Assembly (NCBI GenBank): GCA_020086605.1
Contig: JACBWW010000028.1
Location: 6,070,877-6,134,876, forward strand
DNA length: 64,000 bases
Reading direction: 5' to 3'
From: Lanius collurio
Taxonomy: Eukaryota > Chordata > Aves > Passeriformes > Laniidae
Positions within the stretch are counted from its first letter, which is position 1; each line of letters starts with the position of its first letter. A program made the translations under genes and the position numbers. The notes beneath the pieces were generated by a model. The model made no database searches. It worked only from the letters and a program-made list of their open reading frames with translations, and was not told where the DNA came from. Positions 11,640-24,339 of this stretch are shown here, piece after piece.

Positions 11640-12300
11640 TCATTTTGTGTAGTGACAGCTTGGACAACAATTCATTTGGCTTTGAAAGCATCAGCATTAA
11701 AATGTAGAAATCCATTAAAATGCTGTATGCCAGGGTTTATAAATTAGGCAATTTCCTTGATTATTGCAATCATTTACAAAATTGATTGTCCCAGTGTGGT
11801 ATAGGCAGATTTCAGCAGTGATCATTGACAACAGGCACATCCTCTAATATCTATACTCATTGTTTCCTAAAAGAAAAGCCACTCTACTGTGAGGTTATTC
11901 TCCGTCTCAAGGTCAATTATGCATTGAAAAAGTCTACCGGTGTAGAAGATCACACATCTTTAAAGTAGAACTACATCAGCTATTTATGGCCTGTAATGAT
12001 AGCCTGAACACTTATTTTTTCTTCTGATTGTAATTTGTTTGTTGACAGCCAAGGCATTCACTTGAATCTGTTGCATGTATACTTTTTGTGATATGCTATT
12101 GAAAGGCAAATAATTTTGGCAAATTGCAGCTGTAAATATTTATTTGATTGAAGATTTGAAAGTCAATAATGTGTTTTATTTGTTTCATCCTTAAGTTCTA
12201 ATTAACCAATAGATACAGCGTACAGTAACTTGATTTGGGTCAATTATTTCTGCAAGACACAATCAAGACATTATGTCACAAACCAAATGTGCTCTAGAAG
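11640..12300. other. Candidate conserved non-coding block in large intron
   Basis: This is a long non-repetitive AT-rich stretch with densely packed motif-like words: ACAACAATTCATTTGG (SOX-like ACAAT core) near 11667, several CAAT/ATTA cores, TCAAGGTCA (nuclear-receptor half-site-like) near 11907, and CTAATTAACCAATAG near 12199. It lacks simple repeats, CR1 or coding signal. The suggestion rests on texture only. Confidence 0.25.
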
Positions 12301-15300
12301 TTTTCCTATATTAAAACAAATGCAATGAAGCCACAAAATGCTAGCCACCAACCACAAAACCACAGTAGCTTTCTACTTGTGTGGAAATAAACAATGTCTG
12401 TGGTAAAACCTGTTAATGATAAACCTTAAAATGCAGGTGATTTCAGGAGATTCTATTTGCAAACTGTACGTGAGGTCTAGTTGTAGCTGGCAACGAGCTA
12501 TTTTGTACCATATGTATACCATGAATTTCCAAGACTAATGTCCTGCAGCTGTTAATCAGTCCTCGCCTAGACAAGACAGCCACTGATGTCACTAGGAGCT
12601 TTGATTTAATGAGGTCTTCAGGCATGGCTGAATAGCACAGTATCAGTGTAATCACAATTCTTAATTTTTTTTTCAAAGACAGGTGAGTGGATTTTTCAGA
12701 TTGGCAGAACCATCTGCATATTGTCTGCTGCTGTCTATAGCAACAGTATGGCAGTAAATGTAAAGGGACCCTTGTATAAATGCATTCATTTCACCTAAAG
12801 ACAATGCTTAGCTGTGAAGACAGGGAGCTTCCAATGGCTGTGTAGTAGTACAAAATGTACCAGTTCTAACAGAAATGGACAAAAATTTACATAAGCCTAG
12901 AAATTTCACTTGAAGCTGCTATAACCCTTTGGGGCAGCTGTCAAAGTGTACCAAGCTGGGACCTCAGCTGTGTTTTCAGCAGTGCTCTCCTTTCAATGGA
13001 CCCAAGCCTGTGTATTGTTTGATACCATGCCCTGATTCTGGCATTTTTTCTCCTGAGGTCTTTTACTCCTGTGGGGACCAAAGCTTTTCACCCAACTGAA
13101 TCTCTTCTGTTGTTCATGGACCAACACTGTAGAATTTAATTTGCTGTATATCTTCAGTATGTTTAAAAGTCAGGTAATGAGTTTAGAAAGCTCAGTTTCT
13201 GATGAAATTTTATCACAAAGATAAGCAAAATTAAAAGGAACCTTGGCATTTGCTTAGGACACACATTGATCATGAAAATGTCTAGGAAAAATACGTGTAC
13301 CATATTGATGATCAAATCTTTGCATCAGTGTTGTCACAACTGAATTTCATTCTCCATTCTGATCAGACCGCAATCATGTTCAAGTTACTTGGAAAAAGAG
13401 GCTATATTTTAGGAATAGTAACCTTTTTGCTGTGTTCTCCTGGATGGTACTAACATGTCCCCAGTCTAGGAGTTTGGTGAATTTCTAGCAGTGGCAATTC
13501 TTCAGCAGAAACCACACAGGCTGGGTTCAGGGGTGCCTGTAGCTCACCATACAGCAGAGCCTGCCTTAGAGAAGGCTATATATCTGAGCCTGGGTGGGCT
13601 CAGACTGTAACTCTGGCTGAGTAGCTGTTTGACCTTGGGGTCTGCCATTCCCAACAAAAGATGGCTGAAGGTCAGGCTGAGGTCTGTAGCCTCCCTTTCC
13701 TCCAAAGACCATATTTGTCTGTCTCTTTTCTTAACCTTTGTGGGTTTTTGTTTATTAAATGTTAATTTTCATGCCCAGATTGTACAAAAGTGATGTGACC
13801 AGAGGCAATAATGTTGCAGAATTTTACCTCATTTTCTGAAAATGATTTTTCTTTTGCTTTTGAAAGGCTAATTTGTGTGCAATTTTATAGTTTGCTGCCA
13901 AGCCAAGTCAGATGGTCTCTCCTTCAAAGATATAGTAACTGCCATTTTGGATCACTTTAAAGGTTCTGGTAGTGTCTTAATCTCCTTAATCCTTCATTCT
14001 TAGTTTATAGTTCTTCCACATTATTACTTATCTCTTCTGAAATCTCACAGGTCCACATATTACACTTCACACTAATCATTTACACTCTACGGCCTGCATG
14101 TCACAGCGGCTGTATTTATGATCAGAAATATTTAGTGGTGCCTCTCAGGATGCTATCAATCACAATTTGAAGTAACAAGGATAGCCACTGAAGAAGTTTG
14201 TGCAGTGCCTCCTGCCCTCTCTGAAGCTGAGCAGAGCACTGCTCCTGTAGCGCACCCAGACCCTGGCTGGTAGGCAGGTTAGGAGAAATGCTCCTTTCTC
14301 TGCCATGTTTGGCTTTCATTTGTCTGTTTTAAGAGATGAAAGACATCATGAGTTTAACATTGCTGCTGCATCTGTAGAGAAAACAGCTGGCTACAGTGAT
14401 AGTTAAGACAAGGCACTTCATTTTCTTGGCAATAATTTATGATTATAGCCAACTTATTGAAGGTATGGATCACCATTGTACCTGTTTTATCAATTTTTAA
14501 CTTTTCTTATTTTTGTTTCATTAATTTCCATTTTTTTATTTAAAATTTTTATTAAATTCCTATTTATTTTATTATTTGTTACTGTAAAAATCTGGCATTA
14601 AAAATCATTCTTGTGATTTTTGTCCAAAAGGATATGCTTTTGTCTTAAGACTTCCTACAAAGGGAGCAAACATTTTGACATTTTCATTCTGTAGGGAAGG
14701 TGATTTGATTTATTTGAAGAATTAACAATAGGCTGGAAGTTGAGTATCCATTCTAGCTGTCATACGACATTAAATGTGGGAAAAAATTTTTCTCTTTCAA
14801 AAGCATAGCTGGACTGGATGTACATTAATATTTCTATGGTTAATTCCATTGTTTTATTAAAATGCTACAGCCATTCATTGCAACTTGATATTAAGTTATC
14901 TGGCAAATATCTATCAGAATTAATATTGAGAAACTTTTATAAGTTTTATAAGAAAGATGTAGTTCAGCATGCAAGGGTCAGATCACCACAGACTGAAATT
15001 CTGACTGAATTTCTCTGTCCTTCACACCCTTTGAAAGTCTCGACATAAAATTCAGAGAGTTAGATATCTTTTTCTCAGCAAATGCAGGCATCTGTATAGG
15101 CTGAAAAAGCAGACCTTTAGACTACAGGAAAAACTGGGACAACACGCATCTAAATCAATGTGTTTGAAGAAGACGGCGAATAGGACAACAAGGCAGTGTC
15201 ATGCCATTGAGTTTGGAGAAAGAGGCAGGGCTTTCTCAGACTATGAGTCTTGTTGAAGATCACTCTTATTCCTTCTCTTTGTTCTCAAAGATTATTGGTA

Positions 15301-18300
15301 ATTTTAGCACTCATGAACCAGGCTAGACTTGTCTCAAGAGCATTGCACTGCTGGTCTATTACTCAGTTTTTGTGCTGGTGCTGTCTGATGGTAAGTGGAG
15401 GATATCCCAACACAAAGTCAGAGGCAAAACATTAAAAAATTATAACACTCAGAACTAGTGACTTCCACCCACATGCTCTGCTCTGGATTTTTTCTAACCT
15501 CTTGCTGATATACTGAAATATTTTATCTAGGTCAAGGTTTCAAAATTTGCAAGTACTATCTATAATAGATAGCTTCATGAATATACTTGAGCATGCAAGG
15601 CTTTTCTTAAAGATATTTTTGTGTCCTCAGCACTATGGTACCAACACCACGGGTGGACCATGGGCAGGCACACCTGGGTGCCAGCTTCTGTGTCTCTGGT
15701 CTAAACTGACCAGACAGGAGCTTGCTGTGGACCCTAAGCCATGTAGGAGTGTGTCTGCTAGCACAGTGCCATGCCCAAGGGAACAAGTCCCAGCAAGGGT
15801 AATTGTCTTATGTGTGCCCAGACAGCATTTATTATGATTAGAGTAGCTGGATCTCCATGCCTTCTGACATGACTCTGCTCTGTGCCTGTTGGGAAAAAAA
15901 ATTGTGATTATTTGACCAACGCCTTACTAGACTTTCTGAAAACTGAGAGGTGTTTTAGTCTTCCACTTACAGGTGCAGATGCAGGTGACTTATCCTACCA
16001 GTAACAGTGACTGGGCTACTCAGTGGGATTAAGTAAATCAAGAGCAAAATGCAGCTGCATATGCCAGAAGAAGTCTTGTGTGCTTTATATTAGGGCAGTT
16101 TTGCACATACACACAGGCTGAGTCAGTTCTAACATTAGCTCAAACTGCTCACAAATCTTATGGGTCAAATAGAATGGTTTCGTATTAAAGCCATGAGAAC
16201 TCCAAGTAAACTTCAATACTTAAAACAAACCAAACCAAAAATCAGTTGCTGTGCCTAACTACAACCAATTGGGTTAGAAGACTCTTCTCTTGAGTGCATA
16301 ACAACCATAAAGAGTACAAATGGAAGCCTGAGTGTTTAAGCACACATCACTGAAAATTCTGAGATTTCATTTATTCCTTTAAACTTTGTTGGGAGCTGGT
16401 GGTGTTGAGGAGCTTACAGAAAGTAGGAAGTGGCTCCCAGAATGAGGACTTCTGAGTTTTGCCCCCCTGTCAGACTGCAGGATTTTTTTAGGTATTTTTA
16501 TTCTATGTTTCATGGTTCTTGTATCTGCTAGTTAGTAAAAGGACTCCAATGTAAATTTCCATTGAAGCAAAACCAAAAATGCTAGGAGTTTCAAAGAGAG
16601 ACAAATATGTTAAATTCATACATCAGTCTCTTAAACTTTTCGTCCTGCAGGAGTCTGTTGGAAAGGCATCAGGGGCTGAGGAGAGAGAACTTGGCTTTGT
16701 GCATGAGCACAGAAATTTATGTTTGAGTTGCCCATGAGCATTGTGGCATTTAACTCTCCAGCAAACGGTCACGGTAGCTATAAATTGTATAATATGACTA
16801 GTATCATATGGCTGAAATGTCTTTGAAAACCTGCCTTGTGTCTAGAGACCACAACCAGATTACTGTGGTAAGAGACTACAAGGTGGCTGTGGAGGTGATC
16901 AGCTTCTGGGAAAAAAAGTCTTTGAATTTAGTTCTTACTGGAGCGTGATGTATTGCCTTCATTACAGAAGAGTTTAGAGTTGATTTGACTTCTTGGTTTA
17001 GACACTTACATATGTAAAAGAAAATCCAACCTGGCAGAAGGGATTTTCTATTTAACGGATGAGACATGATAAACAAAATACAATGTCTAGAAGCTGAAGT
17101 TAGACAAAATGCTTTTCAAAAGAGGAAGGTAAATACGTTTAGCAGTAAAACATATGAATATCTTCCTAAAAGAGTGAGGCACTTTTGACTTTTAAAAGGT
17201 CATTAGATGTGTCAAGGTGTGAATCTTTGGGTTCAACTATCTCAGCCTTTGCTTTCATAGCCTGTGAAACTCCAAAGCCTTTATTTTACCTCCTAGGCCA
17301 TACATGAGGAGAGCAAGACTTTCTACATCTTCCTTGTAATACTTCGCATAAGAATCTCATCTTCAGTGGGGTGTTTTCTGAGAATTTCTTCCCTCAGCTG
17401 CCCCAGTAGATTCTGCTTTCTGTGTGGTTTTTTTGGGAGCCAGAGAATTGCATCAGGGACTTGGGTTGATGCTTTTTTTGGTCTTAAAATCAAGAAATCA
17501 AACACAGTTAGAAGGGAAAAAAGGGATTTTACCTTGGTATTTATTTTAAGGATCCTTAGGTGCTATATGTCCAGGTCGAATGCACTGAAAGGCACACCTC
17601 AATGCCCTCCTACAAACAATCTGTTATAACATTATAGGTCTTGCTAATTAGCATATCTGTCAAAAATTCCTCAATGAGAGGCTTGAATGAACCCATCTAC
17701 CCAAAGAACCTTCCCCTGGATGGTTTTATCTTAGTTTAAAGAATGTGTTCTGGAGAGGACCTTGGGGTCTGGGGCATTCTGATCCTTAACTATGAAGCTT
17801 CTAAGATGTTTAGTCTCCCATCTTGACAAACAAGTCCAAGAATGTAGGCTAAAAACCGCTAAGAATACAAAAGTTATAAAAAGGAATATAAAGGAGTATA
17901 AAAGAAAAGGCAAAAAATCATCATGGCATCAGGGGCAGTGATGTGAGGTGTTAGTCTTTCATTTCACAGCCAGCACAATCGTGCCTTAGGCTGACTGACA
18001 GTGTCCCAGCAGTCACAATCTCTACAGCTTCAGGTGTGGCTGACCTGGCTTTCTCTGGGCCTCGGGATGTTAACTCCATTAACAATTCCCTGGCATTATA
18101 GGGGTATCAGGTAGTCATGTCACTCAGTCCTCAAGCATGTACTGGTCCTCTCCCTTTCTTCTGTGTCTTTTCCTGTACAGAAGTTAATGCCCACGAAGTA
18201 TAGTCTGGAACAGATGATCTAACAGTTCCTTCTGGCTTTGAAACTCATAAAGCTACGAAGCCAACCAAGAAAAGTTACTGTGTCTGTGTAAACCTTATCA

Positions 18301-21300
18301 AAACTGAGCTCTGCTCCTTCTCTCAAGTAAGAGTTTCTGTGCTTATAAATTCCTCTCAGCCTCCTTTTATGACAGAGTACAGCACATCAGAGGAACTGTC
18401 TGATAAAGAAGGGGAAAGAGAAGAGGGATTATTATAAAAGCTGTCCCTGTGGCTCTGCCCGGAAGTCTGCATATTTCTCTTATATGTGAAGTGGCATATA
18501 CAGACTGCAGCTTAACCCAGAGTTCCAGAAAAATAATAAAGTGGAAGAAATAGCAACAGCAGCTCTGAGTTTTCTTGCAGTGATCCTATTGCAAGAATGC
18601 TGAATGGACATGCAACCATAGAGTGCAACCCCCACAGCTGTCACTTTGGCAAACCTTTTGATGAATTAGATCTTGATATTTACAGAATCTATTAAAATAC
18701 AGCCCATCATGTGTTTGTTTATATGTTGACAAGATGATGTACACCCTGCAGGTCAAGGGTGATGTGAACTGTTTTGGTGTTCTTGTCAAAGCAGCTAAAA
18801 AAAGAGTATTTAAATAATTTTTGTAGAATAATTGTCTAAGAATGTAAAAGCAACATAGGAAATTCTTACATTGAAAAAAAAACCTCTACTGATCTGACAC
18901 AAAAATCTGAACTTGTTATCAATCAAAAAGACTTTCCTTCTTCTTCCCCAATATGTTAGAAAATTGGCAGCTCAGAGAGAAAAACAAATAACAAAATTAA
19001 ACAGAAAGGAATTGATTTAACTACTTGGGTGGGTATTCAGTACCACATAAAATTTTTCATTTGGGCTTGTCACTTATTAAATATATTTTGTTAACTAATG
19101 AATCTATACAGCAACACATACAAAACCTTGTACTATTTTTCTGTGTATATTCTAAGTCAGACTTAGCTTTATAAATTTAGCTTTATTTCTTTGAACATCA
19201 CTCATATGTGTTTGATTTTTCCTTGCAGTTATAAAGAAAAAGTACTGTCTGAAATTCAGTAATTTCACTCTAGTAGTTCTCACAGATATGCCTTGTTTAT
19301 TCCAAGTGTTGGAAGTATATAGAGGGTGTTACCTGTGTGAAATTAGACCCAAAATTAATTTGCTAAAGGATTCCAGAGCATTCTCTCAACTTCACTGCAC
19401 TGTTACTAGATTTTGTTCTCATAGAGTGGGCTAAGAGCTAAGGCAACTTACTGTTGCCTTACTCTCTTTCCATCTCACCTTTTTAATGCTTGGTTTTTCA
19501 ACACCTTGGGGTCCCCTGCCTAATAAATATATAATTCATGTCCCAGCATAAATATAGCTCACAGTCATTTTGGTGCCATAAAGAAAATAATGGAAGAGGG
19601 CAGATAAAGAAGATGAATTTCAAGGCAACAAAAAATACCCTGTTTTCTTGGGTTTGCTGTGTGCAAGTTGTCAAATTGTTGACATATCTGAATGCTTCAC
19701 TATTTCAGAAAGGATTATTGATATACATACGAGTGTATATTGTGTATACATGTATATTATTTTTTTGAGGCTTCAGAGTGGATTTGGGATGAAAAGCCTG
19801 AGAAAGAAGATGGTATGAAGGTGAAAAAATAAAAATAGGTGGATTAAAGGAGAAGGGGAAGGAATGAAGAAATGGATCTAGGCAGTGTGAGAAAGGAGGG
19901 GTCAGCAATGTTGTGGATGAGAAACACTAGGTGACAGCTGGACATGAGCTGTCCTGAGATGCTGTACTGATGAAGTGGTAGTATTGGCCCACCTGTTCCC
20001 CTTGAGAAGAGGGACCTGAGAACAACTTGTGATATCTTGAGATTTCCTCTTTTTAAAGGCAATAGGCTGTGCCAGTTCAGCTTTGATGGCAGCTTATTCC
20101 TGGGCCCTGGGGTCCCTCAGTAAGCTGCCCCTTGGATCAGGGCTGGTAAAGGAAACAGAGCAGACTGTTCTTTTATTCATAGCACAGAAAAGAGGTTCAG
20201 GACTTTTTTGAGCTGAAATACTGCTAGGTTTTTTTCCTTTCCTTCTTTTTTTTTTGGTATAGATTTCTAAGACTGTTCTGGCAAAGATAAGTGCTTATAA
20301 CTTTATTTCAAAATGAAAGCCAAGCCATCCCTTCACATATTTGGAACCCTCTTTTTTCCTCCTTATTCCTTCAATTTGCCTTAACCTTGCTTTAAAAGCA
20401 TTACTGTAAACATTTTCCTCTGTCTTTCCCCTGTCTCGTGTTTTGTTTTAAATTTATTCTCTCTTGGATAGCCAACAATGAACCATTTAAAACTAGTTAT
20501 GAGGTTGCTGTGTACAGACGTTTGCGCAGAGAGAGATGAGCTGACACCACCAAAACCAGATGCATGGTCATCAGATGTTAGTGCCCTTTGGTCACTAGGG
20601 TTATATCTACTTTCTACAATGAGGCTTTGAGCTGAATTATTACTAAATGAGCAATTTCATCTGCATGGCACAATATAGGGAAGTTTTCAGCATTTCTAGC
20701 CTGGATGCATCCTTTCAGGGTGCCTGGGTGTGGCACATTAGGCTGTGTTCACTTAGGTTAGCAAGGTTGGAGGTTCTGAAAGCACCCAAATTAGTGATCA
20801 GAGCTCTGAGTGGAACTTGGTGATTAAATTGAATACAAGATTTAAGTGCCCTGAGAAGAAAAAAGGTGTCCCAATTAGCCTGTTTTTCTGAGCTATTATT
20901 ATGATGCCAAAGATGTTTCAGATTCATGGTAAGTATAAACCTCAAGTAAGAAAATCTGAACATGGATGACAACCATTTTTTAATTTATTTTTTTGTGTTA
21001 AATTTAATTTCATGTATTAAGCTTACAGCAGAATCAGGAAAAATTAATAAACCAATGACAAAACTTTTTCTTAATTTTATAGAATGTTACATTAAGTTTT
21101 GATGTGTATCATTTATAGCACTAAGCAGTACAGTGTAAAGGAAGGAAGTGAATATGATTTGAAAATTAAAGTCTCTGCAAAAAAAATCCAATTCACTTAA
21201 ACTGCATTTTACTCTATTTTATTTTTATTTACAAACAGGTATTAAATATTGCACTACAGTTAACATCCCTGTAAACTGGAGCATGAATTACAGACAAGCA

Positions 21301-21693
21301 TCACACTCGCATTACATTTTCCAGATTTTCCAAGTTTGTCAGAGTGAATGCTCTTTGGACAATGTTTCTGACAGTTTAATTAATTATGATGGAAATATAA
21401 CAAAATGCACATGCCTGTATTTTTTGGCAAGTATTGCACTTTGTGAAGAACTTAATAACTCTAAAAAGGAAGGAATCCAATATATTAGTTAAGCTTTTTC
21501 ATTTTTATTAATGGTCTTTTTTATGTGGTTGCTTGTGTGGGAGAAGGCAAGAAGAATAAAAAAAAAGGAAGAACCGAAGAAACAATTCTCTAGTGTCATG
21601 CTAAAGGGCTCTCACGAGCCTTACTGGCAGATTAGTTTGCATTCAGTGAAAGTGCTTAGAAATAAGGAAGGGATTTAGTCACTGGTTATTGAT

Positions 21694-21825
21694 ACATAAT
21701 CGTAGGATGGTTTGGTTTTGGAGAGACCTTGGCTCCAGCCCCTCTGCTGTAGGCAGGGACACCTCTCACTAGACCAGGTTGCTCAAAAGCCCCATCCAGC
21801 CTGCCCTGGAACACTCCCAGGGTAG
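21694..21825 (-). mobile_element. CR1 LINE 3'-end fragment, minus strand
   Basis: The sequence reads as the reverse complement of a CR1 3' end: a GGTTTTGGAGAGACCTTGG segment, then CAGGGACACCT, CACTAGACCAGGTTGCTC, AAAGCCCCATCCAGCCTG and ACACTCCCAGGG. The order matches the avian consensus as I know it. It is a 5'-truncated dead copy of about 130 bases. Confidence 0.85.
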
Positions 21826-23111
21826 TCCTTGGTGTTAGGGTCAGGTGTTAAAAAGGAAAAAGAAGACAACCAAGTTGCTTGCTCATAGCTGTGACTGCAT
21901 TGACCACAGGCCACTGAGCTGCTGTCCATGGCTCACTGGTGGTCTGCAGGACCTTGCGAAGTGTCCTGCAGATTACATAAAGGACTGAGTTCAAAGGAGT
22001 CTCACTAGGTGGTAAAATCGTGGGCCGTATTTCAGCACCATCATGACAGATGCTTTCCCTGACACAAGACAGGACCTATACCATTCCTAGCTTTGGCATT
22101 GCACAGGGGTTTCCACACACAGTGTTAAGGATATCTGTGCACTAACCAGACAGTTGTTTGCAAATGTCCTATTTGTGTGTGCATGCTCTCTGTTTGCTTG
22201 TGAAGTCTTGTCACCTCTGAATGCCAAGTGTCAGTAGAGAGAGTATGGGCACAGCTCACTAAAGGAGGGTAAAAACTGGCCTTTCCTGCAGCTGTTTGCA
22301 CTGTCTGGGTAATAAGATTATGGCAAGAGTCACTAGATGACACTGTTACATAGTTTCACACAATCATTTTTCTGACTGCCTGTGTAGATACGCTGTACCG
22401 TCTCCTGTGTTTCAGTTCCTGTTAGTTTATACTAGCACAAGCATCAGGATGATTTCCTCTTTGATTAAGTCTTTTAATTAGACTTTGCTAGAAGGCTGAG
22501 TACTTTATTTTGTACAAGGTTGAGCATGATTTGTGTCCCATTTTGACAGCAATGATTTCTGCACTGCTAAGAAAAAGACCTGCAAAGACCTCTGCCTTTG
22601 GAGAGCTCAGAAGATGGTCATGTGCACCACTGGACAAGGCCGTGTTTACCCAGGGTCTGCTGGGTGATCTGGCTTGGTGTCATTGGAGAGAAAAGGTCAG
22701 CAAGGGGAGCCACAGCTGCTCTACTAGAATCCCACTTGCCCTCCCAGTTTAACCCATTTCTGACATGGAATGATGGACTCTTCGGAGCCACTGCATCTTC
22801 CATGTGGAAACTATGTCTTCCCTTGGCCTTTCTCCCAGTGGAGGAATTAGAGCCTGTGGTCTTAAGTAAAGACTTTTTGTCTTTCAGTTGATAAGGCTGA
22901 AATAGTTAGACTCACCAGGCTTTACTATTTTATGCTGTCATTTGTAACAGCAAGATTTTGCTGCAGTTCAGGCAGTGGTATCCCATTCTTGTCATACTCC
23001 AGGCATTCTCAGATTCTTACCATCACATGTTATCTCAATGCTTCCATAAAATAACTTGAGACATCCCAGCCTGTCAAGTCTTGAAGTTAAAATTGAGTGG
23101 AAAGGGAACAC

Positions 23112-23148
23112 TTTTATTTATTTGTTTATTTGTTTGTTTGTTTATTTT
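23112..23148. repeat. (TTTR)n microsatellite
   Basis: Alternating TTTA and TTTG tetramers over about 37 bases. Confidence 0.85.
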
Positions 23149-23363
23149 TACTTTTGAGCATGTGTCTGAAAAGCTTCACCAACACAGTAGTTTTGTGAGA
23201 AGTATTACAAAAAAATGTGGTTTTTTTTTCCTTTTGTTGTTTTTCCTTTTGCCTTGCTGTAATCATTTACTGGGTAGGAAAGGTCATTTTAGGGAAGCAG
23301 CTTTCAGCAGCCTTAGAAACCACAGCTCTTTTAAAAACTGCTCTTGCCGCTGTCTACTCAATC

Positions 23364-23382
23364 AAAAAAAAAAAAAAAAAAA
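23364..23382. repeat. Poly-A tract of 19, A-rich continuation
   Basis: Nineteen A followed by GAAAACCAAGAAAAAG. It could be the tail of an old retrotransposed sequence, but the 200 bases before it show no recognisable element. Confidence 0.85.
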
Positions 23383-24303
23383 GAAAACCAAGAAAAAGAT
23401 AGAAATAAGGGAGAAGTATATTTTGGAAAGAACACTGAAAACAAATTAAAATACCTCAAACTCCTGATTGGTAGACAACCTACTTTCATAGCCATAATGG
23501 TGGCTAAGTGTTTTAAGATTGGTAAGATTCTATACATTTACTAATAAATGCATTTGTATAGAGAAGGTATATTGTTTTTCCAGTAAAAAGTATACAACAG
23601 TCGCACTTCTATGTTAAGGTGATAAAAATTGTTTATTCCTTTTTCTTCAAGTGTATGAGAAAGCAACCAGTATGAAAGCAGTAGAAAAAATTACGGAGTT
23701 CTTCGAGTACTGGGCTCGGTATGAGTCTAGGGTCCACAGCTAGGGTGTGAAAATTTGTAGCAGGTTGTGCTTGCAGCACCAGCCAGTAAGATTTGATGTC
23801 AGTAAGTGCCTGATCTAAGGGAGTTGACCTTGATTATGATGTGCTGCTCTCGGATGTTGCCTGTTTCTCTCTGTTGTCTTTGCAAGGACATTGGGCAATA
23901 GGGTGAGGTTATATACTTAACCCCAGTTGGTTACTGCTGTGTGAAGTGAATCCTACCCTCGAGTGAGTAACAACTTCGTTTCACCCTGCATTTGAACAAA
24001 GCAAATCACCAGTAGTGCCCCAATGTTTATTATCAGGTTCCTCTGTGGCAAATTCACACAGAACATGTTGCATTGCATCCAAAGATGTTTCTGCACCTCT
24101 GGGCAGATACAAGCCGAATAATTTTAATCAGGGTAATTATTTCGGTCTTCTAAATGATTCCAGAAAAAATTAGCTTACCACGGGATACCAAACTCTCAGT
24201 AAAGTAAGTAGCTGTAAGTACATCCCCCGCTGTCATGACCTGGGTAACTAATTTACACCCGGAGAACAGACTTGTCTGTACCAGTCCCAGTCACTTTGAT
24301 TGC

Positions 24304-24339
24304 ATGCTCTAAACCAGTAAGATGCTCTAAATCAGTAAG
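24304..24339 (+). repeat. 18-base direct tandem duplication
   Basis: Two adjacent 18-base copies at 24304-24321 and 24322-24339, differing at one position (C to T), which points to a recent small duplication. Confidence 0.9.
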
